Source: Bacillota bacterium (GTDB taxonomy: Bacteria; Bacillota; Clostridia; Clostridiales; Clostridiaceae). Taken from it: a stretch of DNA of 5,593 nucleotides. Below the pieces are notes generated by a model. It made no database searches. It had not been told where the DNA came from and saw nothing but the letters and a program-made list of their open reading frames with translations. Location of the stretch: positions 1 through 5,593 of the forward strand of contig JAEZDX010000070.1 in the NCBI GenBank assembly GCA_023417975.1, read 5' to 3'. Position 1 is the stretch's first letter; the number at the start of each line of letters is the position of its first letter. This document shows positions 1 to 5,593 of the stretch, one piece after another. Position numbers and translations under genes: made by a program.

Positions 1-1037
1 TCTCCAGTGTTTGTAACATTAACCGCAACCTTAATTATGCCGTCTTTTTCTACTGTTGAAGCTACAGACCAATTGAAGTTAGTATAGGATAACCCAAAGC
101 CGAAAGGATAATTGACTTTTTCAGCCGCACCGGGAATAGTTTCAAAATATCGGTATCCCACATAAATATCATCGGTATAATCTACATAGGCTTCAGATTC
201 ATGAAAATTATAGGTTGAAGGATAATCTTCTAATCTTTTTGCAAAAGTATCGGATAATTTACCTGAAGGATTTCCTATACCGCAAAGCAGTTCAGCCGCA
301 GCAAGTCCGCCTTCCATGCCGCCCTGCCATGCCATCAACACTGAATTAATTGAACTATCTTCCACAAACCAGCCTGTATCTACCATACCACCTACATTCA
401 TTACAACAACTACTTTAGAGAAATGTTCTTTAACCGTATTCACCATAGCCGTTTCCGCATTTGTCAGATAAAAATCCCCATTTTCAAATAATTCAGAAGA
501 CTTTGCAGCCATATCCTGCTCATTTACCCATAGATTTTTATTTTTTGTTTCAACTATGCTTTTTCTGTCCCAGCCTTCACCCGAAAATCGGCAAATGCTT
601 ATTACTGCAGTATCCGTAAAAGCTGTTGCCTTTCTAAGTAAATCCTCCGGTACTGCAGGCTCAACAGTCATTCCCGGTGCGGCACCGTTTTCATATTGTG
701 CTTTAACGTTTTCACGATAAAAATCAGATAATTCTTCAAAGACAGTAACTTGTCCCTTTAATGCTTTCATTCCTTCATAAAGATTAATAATGTACTCAAC
801 TGTAACATCCCCGCTGCCGCCGCCGCCTTTAACATAATCAAAGCTTCCCTTTCCAAACAATGCAACCTTAGAACCTTTACTTAGGGGAAGAACCTTTTTA
901 TCATTTTTAAGAAGAACCATTCCTTCCTTTGCTGCATGCTTTGATAGTTCCCTATGCGCCTTAGATGCTGTAACTCTATCACCATTTTCACCTAAAGGTA
1001 AATTTGGTTGAAAGCGTACTCTTTGCCATTTGTCCAT
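1..1037 (-). CDS. Family 3 glycoside hydrolase (beta-glucosidase type), domain-swapped form, 3' end outside window
   Basis: Probably hydrolyses beta-linked glucosides or short beta-glucan or xylan oligosaccharides, releasing single sugars. Only the first 345 residues are present. They match the alpha/beta sandwich usually at the C-terminus of GH3 enzymes. Visible features are a glycine-rich KGGGGSGDV loop (70-78), SGEGWDR (152-158) with E154 a candidate acid/base, NPSGKL (256-261), IYVGYRYFE (291-299) and YPFGFGLSYT (310-319). VNVTNTG (339-345) begins a fibronectin-III-like region. The (alpha/beta)8 barrel with the nucleophile aspartate would have to follow beyond position 1, an order known in Ruminococcus and Butyrivibrio enzymes. 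The start is ATG at 1037, behind a strong AGGAGGA. No signal peptide is visible, so a cytoplasmic enzyme acting on imported sugars is likely. It is divergent from the AraC-type gene, its probable regulator. Family assignment is firm; substrate is unknown. Confidence 0.93.
   Translation of the reverse strand, partial: MDKWQRVRFQPNLPLGENGDRVTASKAHRELSKHAAKEGMVLLKNDKKVLPLSKGSKVALFGKGSFDYVKGGGGSGDVTVEYIINLYEGMKALKGQVTVFEELSDFYRENVKAQYENGAAPGMTVEPAVPEDLLRKATAFTDTAVISICRFSGEGWDRKSIVETKNKNLWVNEQDMAAKSSELFENGDFYLTNAETAMVNTVKEHFSKVVVVMNVGGMVDTGWFVEDSSINSVLMAWQGGMEGGLAAAELLCGIGNPSGKLSDTFAKRLEDYPSTYNFHESEAYVDYTDDIYVGYRYFETIPGAAEKVNYPFGFGLSYTNFNWSVASTVEKDGIIKVAVNVTNTG
1009..1022 (-). promoter_or_regulatory. 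cre-like site inside the start of the GH3 gene
   Basis: The coding strand reads AGAGTACGCTTTCA over codons 6-10. Against the degenerate catabolite-responsive element TGNNNNCGNTTNCA, seven of the eight fixed positions match. It would lie at about +54 to +67 from the predicted start of transcription, where CcpA can act as a block to elongation. Coding sequence can produce such matches by chance, so this is a candidate only. Confidence 0.35.
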
Positions 1038-1043
1038 AGTAAA

Positions 1044-1050
1044 TCCTCCT
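1044..1050 (-). promoter_or_regulatory. Ribosome binding site of the GH3 gene
   Basis: AGGAGGA on the minus strand lies 6 bases before the ATG at 1037. It is close to a perfect Shine-Dalgarno match. It fixes the start and shows that the GH3 gene really begins with the C-terminal-type domain rather than being cut at its 5' end. Confidence 0.9.
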
Positions 1051-1057
1051 TAAACTA

Positions 1058-1071
1058 TTAATTCGTTTGTA
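1058..1071 (-). promoter_or_regulatory. Weaker cre-like site at the GH3 transcription start
   Basis: The minus strand reads TACAAACGAATTAA. It keeps the AAACG core of catabolite-responsive elements but misses two fixed positions (the G of TG and the C of CA). It would lie just after the predicted start of transcription, a common location for repression by CcpA. The region is AT-rich, so the match is weak evidence. Confidence 0.22.
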
Positions 1072-1081
1072 TCATATATAT

Positions 1082-1110
1082 ATCTTATTACTTGCATTAC
1101 TGTATAACAA
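1082..1110 (-). promoter_or_regulatory. Predicted sigma-A promoter of the GH3 gene
   Basis: On the minus strand, TTGTTA (1110-1105) and TAAGAT (1087-1082) are separated by exactly 17 bp. Each box has four or five of six consensus bases. Transcription would start near 1075, giving a leader of about 38 bases that contains the AGGAGGA. The phased T(G/T)ACTTTT repeats lie directly upstream, at about -45 to -95, where an activator would bind. This is a prediction from the sequence only. Confidence 0.6.
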
Positions 1111-1119
1111 GTCTCCTTC

Positions 1120-1170
1120 TGACTTTTCATTATGTTGATATTGACTTTTTTATATTAAAATGTTACTTTT
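1120..1170. repeat. Three phased T(G/T)ACTTTT repeats, probable AraC-family half-sites
   Basis: TGACTTTT occurs at 1120-1127 and again at 1142-1149. A one-mismatch copy, TTACTTTT, is at 1163-1170. The spacings are 22 and 21 bp, two helical turns, so all three lie on the same face of the DNA. AraC-family proteins carry two helix-turn-helix motifs and typically bind direct half-sites about 21 bp apart. The array sits between the divergent genes, upstream of the GH3 promoter and over the likely promoter region of the regulator. It would suit activation of the hydrolase and self-control of the regulator. The surrounding T-rich sequence raises the chance of coincidence. Confidence 0.45.
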
Positions 1171-1189
1171 TTCTTGAGTAATTTTTTTC

Positions 1190-1195
1190 TAAAAT
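1190..1195 (+). promoter_or_regulatory. Possible -10 box of the AraC-type gene
   Basis: TAAAAT matches five of six bases of the -10 consensus and lies 27 bases before the ATG at 1223, leaving room for a short leader containing the ribosome binding site. The position 17 bp upstream is only a T-run (1167-1172), so there is no good -35 box. A further option upstream, TTGATA (1135-1140) with TAAAAT (1156-1161), has a short 15 bp spacer. Neither is convincing. Confidence 0.25.
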
Positions 1196-1206
1196 ACTCC
1201 ATATAA

Positions 1207-1214
1207 GAGGTGAT
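1207..1214 (+). promoter_or_regulatory. Ribosome binding site that sets the AraC-type start
   Basis: GAGGTGAT is a perfect match to the 3' end of 16S rRNA. It lies 8 to 9 bases before the ATG at 1223. An in-frame TTG at 1214 overlaps this site and so cannot be the start. ATG 1223 is therefore chosen. Confidence 0.85.
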
Positions 1215-1222
1215 TGCTTACT

Positions 1223-2050
1223 ATGGCAAACCATGAGATTATAGCACCTAAAACCGGACTTCCTGTTAATTTTGATATTCACAAAACCTACAATCAGCTT
1301 GTACCGAGTCACTGGCACAATCATCTGGAAATACTCTATATTTTTCACGGCACTATGCACATAGTGCGAAATGATGAAAAATACACTATAAATGAAAATG
1401 AGTTATTTGTTGTAAATTCAGGTGATATACATCTTACTCGAACTCCCGGTTACGTTGAAGCTTTATTGCTTCAAATTCCCTACGAGCTTCTTAACCAATC
1501 CATTTCCGGTTATAAGTCCATAAGGTTCAGAGAATATTTTTCTGAAAGCCAAGCTCCCCAATTTCAAAGCATGGTTAATCAACTCCGTACAATGAGATCG
1601 TTATATGAATAAAAAGAAGACGGCTATCAATTCCTTTTCATTAGCAGTCTTAATCAGTTTCTCCATACACTTTATATTCATTATTCTATACGCGAAAATT
1701 TGGAAGAAAAAAACAAGACAGTTAATCACCTGTCTCGACTAAAGGAAATAATCGATTATGTGGAGCAAAATTACAGCGATCCTATAAGCCTGGATAAAGC
1801 GGCATCCTTGGCAGCACTAAATCCTGAATATTTTTGCAGAACTTTTAAGAAATATACCGGTTTTACTTTCTTGGAATATGTTAACCTTGTAAGACTTACC
1901 CATATTCACAGCGACCTTCTGGAAACCGACGACAGTATTACAGTAATTCAAGAACGTCACGGTTTTACAAATTATAAAGTGTTCAACCGTATGTTTAAGG
2001 ATGCCTATGGCTGCACTCCATCAAAGCTGAGATCAACTGAACATAAATAA
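1223..2050 (+). pseudogene. AraC-family transcriptional regulator interrupted by an in-frame TAA at codon 130
   Basis: A sugar-responsive DNA-binding regulator, probably of the divergent GH3 gene. Ignoring codon 130 the product would be 275 residues, normal for the family. Residues 1 to about 110 form a cupin sensor with the typical H30-W-H32-N-H34-L-E36 pattern. Residues 175-275 form the AraC DNA-binding domain: first helix-turn-helix about 189-213 (SLDKAASLAALNPEYFCRTF), second about 236-263, ending in the family signature GFTNYKVFNRMF and GCTPSKLR. The TAA at 1610-1612 lies between the domains. The frame continues without another stop or a shift, and the following residues (KEDGYQFLF) look like normal family linker. 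A single change such as CAA to TAA explains it. The second half has no ribosome binding site before its first possible start (TTG 1700). As written only a 129-residue sensor fragment would be made. Alternatives are stop readthrough or a sequencing error. Confidence 0.85.
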
Positions 2051-2069
2051 AAAATAATAATATATTATG

Positions 2070-2094
2070 TAAGGAAGATATAGTTTCTTCCTTA
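2070..2094. terminator. Hairpin between the convergent genes, possible terminator
   Basis: TAAGGAAGA (2070-2078) pairs perfectly with TCTTCCTTA (2086-2094), giving a 9 bp stem with a 7-base loop. The right arm includes the TAA stop codon of the large fusion gene (2092-2094). On the minus strand the stem is followed by a sequence rich in A and T that reaches TATTATTTTTT, so it would work best for the fusion gene. On the plus strand the tail TTCATTCTC is poor in T. The stem has only three G-C pairs, so it may be weak. Confidence 0.5.
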
Positions 2095-5000
2095 TTCATT
2101 CTCTATTGCTTGCAAGCTACCCTGCTTAATTACCTTACCGCCTTCCTTACCTGCACCGGGTCCAAGTTCTATGAGCCAATCACAACTGCTGATGAACTGC
2201 TTATTATGTTCAATAGCTATCACAGTGTTATTATTTTGAACCAAGTCTAAAATCAATTTCAACAAATGGTCGATATCCGAAAAATGCAGCCCGATAGTAG
2301 GTTCATCAAATAAATACAATAGGTTACTCTTCCTATTACTCATTAATTCTTTTGCCAATTTTAATCTTGAAGCTTCTCCTCCTGACAGGGAAGAGGTGCT
2401 TTGTCCCAGTTTTAAATATCCCATTCCTACTCTTTCCAGAGTCTTAAGCTTTTCACTTATGTCATCTAACTCAATCCAAAAAAGTAGGGCATCTTCTATG
2501 GACATATTCAAAATATCATCTATATTCTTATCACCAATTTTAACTTCAAGAATTTTGTTCTTATATCTTTTTCCTTTACAATCGGGACATTGTACGTAGG
2601 AGTTCTCTACATATTTTAATTTAATTTTTCCTTCTCCTTTGCATGTATCGCATTGTCCCAGTTCCCCATTAAAACTGAAATACTTCTCATCAAACCTATT
2701 ATTAACAGCACTTTCTGTTGATGAAAATGCTGTTCTTATAAAATCCATAATTCCCATATAAGTAGCCACTATGGATTTTGAATTTTTCCCAATTGGTAAC
2801 TGGTCCACCAAAATAACTTCTGAAAACTTATTTTGCTGATTTATCTTATTATAGATTTCACCTTTCATCAAAGATGATTTTCCGCTTCCGCTCACTCCAC
2901 TAATACAGGTAAGTGCATTTTTAGGAAATGTAATAGAAATATTCTTTAAATTTCTGCATTTTAATCCTTCCATTCTGATGAAAGTAAGTCTCTCCAAATC
3001 TCCCTTATTATAATGTCTACTTCTATTTAATTGGGGATTCATATATTTACTGATTTGCGTTTCTTTGTTATTTATCATTTCAACAAGAGAGCCTTCACCT
3101 ACCAGTAAGCCTCCTTGTTTCCCTGCACCTGGTCCTATTTCGATAATATTATCTGCAGCCCTAATCAAATCTTCATTATGCTCTACTATAATAATTGTAT
3201 TACCTTCACTCTTTAAGTTTTGAATCATGTTCATTACTTTACTGTAATCCTTTGGATGCAGACCCTTTGAAGGTTCATCGAAAACATATAAAATACCTGT
3301 CATATGATTAATAAATGCACCTAACAATTTCACTCTCTGTCCCTCTCCTCCGGACAATGTGCTTGTTTCCTGGCTCATCTGCAAATAACCGATTCCTAAG
3401 TCGATTGCCGCCTTTGAAATTTCTTTTAATGATCTTACAGCGTTATCTTTTTTTTTCATATCACTATCACATACCACAGTTTCAAGCATATTACAAAATT
3501 CAATTATTTCGTAAAAATTCATTGCAGCTGCTTGAGGATACCTGATATGATTAATTGTTGCCATTCTACCCTCTTTATTTAATCTTTCCCCTTTACAGCC
3601 CTTGCAGATGATCTTGCTCATGTATTTATCCAGTGCTTTACTCTCTATATTTTCTTCATGAATTCTATTGATAATTTGACAAATCCCCTCCACTGTGCGA
3701 GTGATTTGCCCCTTTCTTCCATTTTTCTTATTGTCATAAGAAAAAGATACCTCTTTTTTATCCGAGCCGTATAACAACATATTTCTAAACTCAGAAGATA
3801 ACTCATTCCATGGCCTTTCAAGGTTTTCTTCCAGCTCAGCTGCCAATCCAAATACCTGTCCCTTCATCCAATTTGCATTTGGATTTTCCAAAAACGACCT
3901 TAGTTTGCCGTAAAAAGTAGATGCACCATCCAATAATGATAGTTCGGGATGCTCAATAATTTTATTTTCGTCAATCATCAAATCACTACCGGTTCCATTA
4001 CATATAGGGCATCTGCTCTCACAATCAACATAGCTAAATGTCTGTGGTGTCATCTCCAACATCAATTTATCACATCTGTAACATTTTTGCTTTGTCTGTA
4101 ACAGCAACAATTCTTTTTCTGAAGCTCTAATATAAAATGCCCCATTGCCCCTGCTAAGTGCAGCATCAACCTTTTCTTCAAGTGTTCCTTCTTGTATTTC
4201 GTGCTTAGTAAAATCATATATTTCCACAATATTTTCAACCTTTAATAAAGTAATAATACTTTCTCTTGATAACGGTATTATGTCATTTCCGCAATCAGGG
4301 CAATGACGAGTTGCTGCACCTGCATATATCACTCTCAAATAGTCATATGCATTGCAATATGTACCGACAGTAGAAAGTGAATTCGCTCGTATTGCTTCCT
4401 GTGAAATAATAACGGATGGAATACATCCTGTAATATTTTCTGCTTTTGGCTTTTGCAGCATATTACGATTATGATTTAGATATTCCATTCGTCTTCTACA
4501 CTCAGCATATATAGTATCGTTAACAAGACTGGACTTTCCGCTTCCACTTACCCCAACAACTGCGGTTATCTTTCCATAGGGAATAGTTATATTTATTCCT
4601 TTTAAATTGTTTTCTCTGGCACCTGTAACCGCGATTGCGTATCTATTTATATTTACTTTAGTATTTATCATTGTTTCTTTTAAGTTATACGTTTTAATAC
4701 TTTTATTTTGTAACAGTAATTTCCCCAAAGCACTGTCCTTGCACTCAACATCACCCGAATTCTCATACATATCTGCAGCTTCTAACCATTGAGGCCAATG
4801 ACTTATCCATTCAGGCACTTTACATTCCCATACACAATCCACATGGGAAGAATATTCACTAATGCCTATACAAGGTGTTTTATCAAAGCTCTCTATTGCA
4901 TTTATATAGATTCGTTTTTTTAGTTCATCTATTTTGTTTATCTTTGCAACAGTCATTGCAATTGGATTTGGTCTTACGGGAGATCTTGTTGCAAATATTC

Positions 5001-5544
5001 CCGACCTTGGTGCGTTTTCATATGGCGGATTGCATTCCGTTGTTTGCCTATATATAGTGGAATCGAACTTGTCAAACCACCAAAATACTTTTACATACTT
5101 ACTCTTAATCTCCAACATGTCTTTTAGCTGTATATATATTTCACCATGCGCATTACGTATGACTCCAATGGGATTTACATGAAAACTCATTTCAGACTCG
5201 CTTTTTGCTAATTCCATGGAATTATCTTCAGAAGTATGTATATGCAAAATTTCTTTTACACAATCTTCACTTGGAAAATATGGCTTTATATCAATCAAAT
5301 TCAGTTCTTCTGCTACCATCCAACTCTCATCCGTAAGCAGTAATCCTTTTTTCATATCAATGCTCAGTATCTTTACGATTTGTTTATGCATATACCAAGT
5401 TCCCATATGACAATAGGTATAAAAAACATGAGCATGACTAAATTTATCTAGATGTTTCAATGCTTTATAAAATTTATTATACAAAGATATTGTTGTATTT
5501 CCTTGCTCTGCTTTTATCTTGCCAATTACTTTTATTTCATACAT
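2092..5544 (-). CDS. Tandem TrmO-like domains fused to a UvrA-like ABC ATPase (1150 residues)
   Basis: A cytoplasmic nucleic-acid-acting protein of unknown role. Residues 1-100 are TrmO-like (LDKFSHAHV, 32-40; LIDIKPYFPSED, 83-94) but lack the FATRSP loop. Residues 121-256 form a second TrmO-like unit with IFATRSPVRPNP (183-194) and VPEWISHWPQW (243-253). TrmO proteins methylate t6A37 of tRNA using SAM. After a linker, residues 300-1150 are UvrA-like: Walker A GVSGSGKSS at 331-339 and 883-891; signatures LSGGEGQR (730-737) and LSGGEASR (1053-1060); Walker B FDEPS (755-759) and FDEPT (1079-1083); switch histidines H789 and H1113. Cysteine pairs 415/418, 488/491, 512/515, 647/650, 965/968 and 986/989 match UvrA zinc modules. 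Only 69 residues separate C418 from C488, about half the usual number, so the UvrB-binding domain is reduced, as in UvrA2 or drug-resistance UvrA relatives. The start ATG follows AGAGGC. The domains are clear; the biological role is not. Confidence 0.93.
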   Translation of the reverse strand: MYEIKVIGKIKAEQGNTTISLYNKFYKALKHLDKFSHAHVFYTYCHMGTWYMHKQIVKILSIDMKKGLLLTDESWMVAEELNLIDIKPYFPSEDCVKEILHIHTSEDNSMELAKSESEMSFHVNPIGVIRNAHGEIYIQLKDMLEIKSKYVKVFWWFDKFDSTIYRQTTECNPPYENAPRSGIFATRSPVRPNPIAMTVAKINKIDELKKRIYINAIESFDKTPCIGISEYSSHVDCVWECKVPEWISHWPQWLEAADMYENSGDVECKDSALGKLLLQNKSIKTYNLKETMINTKVNINRYAIAVTGARENNLKGINITIPYGKITAVVGVSGSGKSSLVNDTIYAECRRRMEYLNHNRNMLQKPKAENITGCIPSVIISQEAIRANSLSTVGTYCNAYDYLRVIYAGAATRHCPDCGNDIIPLSRESIITLLKVENIVEIYDFTKHEIQEGTLEEKVDAALSRGNGAFYIRASEKELLLLQTKQKCYRCDKLMLEMTPQTFSYVDCESRCPICNGTGSDLMIDENKIIEHPELSLLDGASTFYGKLRSFLENPNANWMKGQVFGLAAELEENLERPWNELSSEFRNMLLYGSDKKEVSFSYDNKKNGRKGQITRTVEGICQIINRIHEENIESKALDKYMSKIICKGCKGERLNKEGRMATINHIRYPQAAAMNFYEIIEFCNMLETVVCDSDMKKKDNAVRSLKEISKAAIDLGIGYLQMSQETSTLSGGEGQRVKLLGAFINHMTGILYVFDEPSKGLHPKDYSKVMNMIQNLKSEGNTIIIVEHNEDLIRAADNIIEIGPGAGKQGGLLVGEGSLVEMINNKETQISKYMNPQLNRSRHYNKGDLERLTFIRMEGLKCRNLKNISITFPKNALTCISGVSGSGKSSLMKGEIYNKINQQNKFSEVILVDQLPIGKNSKSIVATYMGIMDFIRTAFSSTESAVNNRFDEKYFSFNGELGQCDTCKGEGKIKLKYVENSYVQCPDCKGKRYKNKILEVKIGDKNIDDILNMSIEDALLFWIELDDISEKLKTLERVGMGYLKLGQSTSSLSGGEASRLKLAKELMSNRKSNLLYLFDEPTIGLHFSDIDHLLKLILDLVQNNNTVIAIEHNKQFISSCDWLIELGPGAGKEGGKVIKQGSLQAIENE

Positions 5545-5550
5545 TTTACC

Positions 5551-5556
5551 GCCTCT
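5551..5556 (-). promoter_or_regulatory. Ribosome binding site of the TrmO-UvrA fusion gene
   Basis: AGAGGC on the minus strand gives an AGAGG core 7 bases before the ATG at 5544. The match is moderate and the spacing is good. The first codons already encode the TrmO-like strand (YEIKVIGKI), which supports this start. Confidence 0.65.
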
Positions 5557-5583
5557 TTTCTCTCTTACTTGCCATAAGCATAA

Positions 5584-5589
5584 ACTATA
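5584..5589 (-). promoter_or_regulatory. Possible -10 box of the TrmO-UvrA fusion gene
   Basis: TATAGT on the minus strand matches five of six bases of the -10 consensus, about 40 bases before the start codon. Any -35 box would lie beyond the right edge, so this cannot be confirmed here. Confidence 0.25.
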
Positions 5590-5593
5590 ACAT

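Noticed and set aside
1214..1222. TTG at 1214 as start of the AraC-type gene
   Set aside because: It overlaps the GAGGTGAT ribosome binding site. The ATG at 1223 has correct spacing.
1163..1360. 65-codon frame on the minus strand over the AraC start
   Set aside because: Antisense to the cupin coding region and its promoter, with no recognisable domain or ribosome binding site.
1700..2050. Separate 116-residue DNA-binding protein starting at TTG 1700
   Set aside because: There is no ribosome binding site, the frame is the same as the upstream half, and the sequence between 1613 and 1699 is normal AraC-family linker. It is the second half of one broken gene.
2057..2068. Perfect 12-base palindrome ATAATATATTAT
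   Set aside because: It is made only of A and T in a very AT-rich gap, so it is expected by chance and would be an unstable hairpin.
3268..3280. Serine instead of threonine in the first Walker B (FDEPS)
   Set aside because: The first ATPase of ordinary UvrA proteins also has DEPS, so this is normal and not a sign of inactivity.
3645..3851. 68-codon minus-strand frame inside the UvrA-like region
   Set aside because: It is an alternative frame within a gene whose own frame carries clear UvrA motifs.
4607..5410. Several plus-strand frames of 60-82 codons opposite the TrmO-like region
   Set aside because: They are antisense shadows of the fusion gene. Their hydrophobic look comes from reading AT-rich coding sequence backwards.
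1..5593. CRISPR arrays, tRNA or rRNA genes, insertion-sequence ends
   Set aside because: I saw no regularly spaced repeats, no tRNA-like cloverleaf segments, and no transposase motifs or flanking inverted repeats.

Overview
The window is AT-rich DNA with strong AGGAGG-type ribosome binding sites, low-GC codon use and clostridial-looking proteins. It most likely comes from a Clostridia-class Firmicute, perhaps a plant-polysaccharide-degrading or gut member. This is an inference from style; nothing in the window fixes the species.

Layout. (1) Positions 1-1037, minus strand: the first 345 codons of a family 3 glycoside hydrolase (beta-glucosidase type), running off the left edge. It begins with what is normally the C-terminal GH3 domain, so it belongs to the domain-swapped GH3 group. 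(2) Positions 1038-1222: a divergent control region. It holds a good sigma-A-type promoter for the hydrolase (TTGTTA, 17 bp, TAAGAT), two cre-like sequences in or just after the start region, and three helically phased copies of T(G/T)ACTTTT that look like AraC-family half-sites. (3) Positions 1223-2050, plus strand: an AraC-family regulator with an N-terminal cupin and a C-terminal double helix-turn-helix. It is split by one in-frame TAA at codon 130; the reading frame is otherwise open on both sides. (4) Positions 2051-2091: a short convergent gap with a hairpin that could terminate transcription. (5) Positions 2092-5544, minus strand: one 1150-residue gene encoding two TrmO-like (tRNA t6A37 methyltransferase family) domains fused in front of a complete two-ATPase UvrA-like protein. 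(6) Positions 5545-5593: its leader, with a ribosome binding site and a possible -10 box.

How the parts fit. The hydrolase and the AraC-type gene form a classic divergent sugar-use pair: the regulator would sense a sugar through its cupin and act on the shared intergenic region. In this copy the nonsense codon probably separates sensor from DNA-binding domain, so the hydrolase may be under altered control. The large fusion gene converges on the regulator and has no visible functional tie to the sugar genes. It is the most unusual item here: it joins an RNA-modification fold to a DNA-damage-recognition ATPase, and the two TrmO-like units seem to have lost different parts of the usual motif set. 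Its function cannot be read from the sequence alone.
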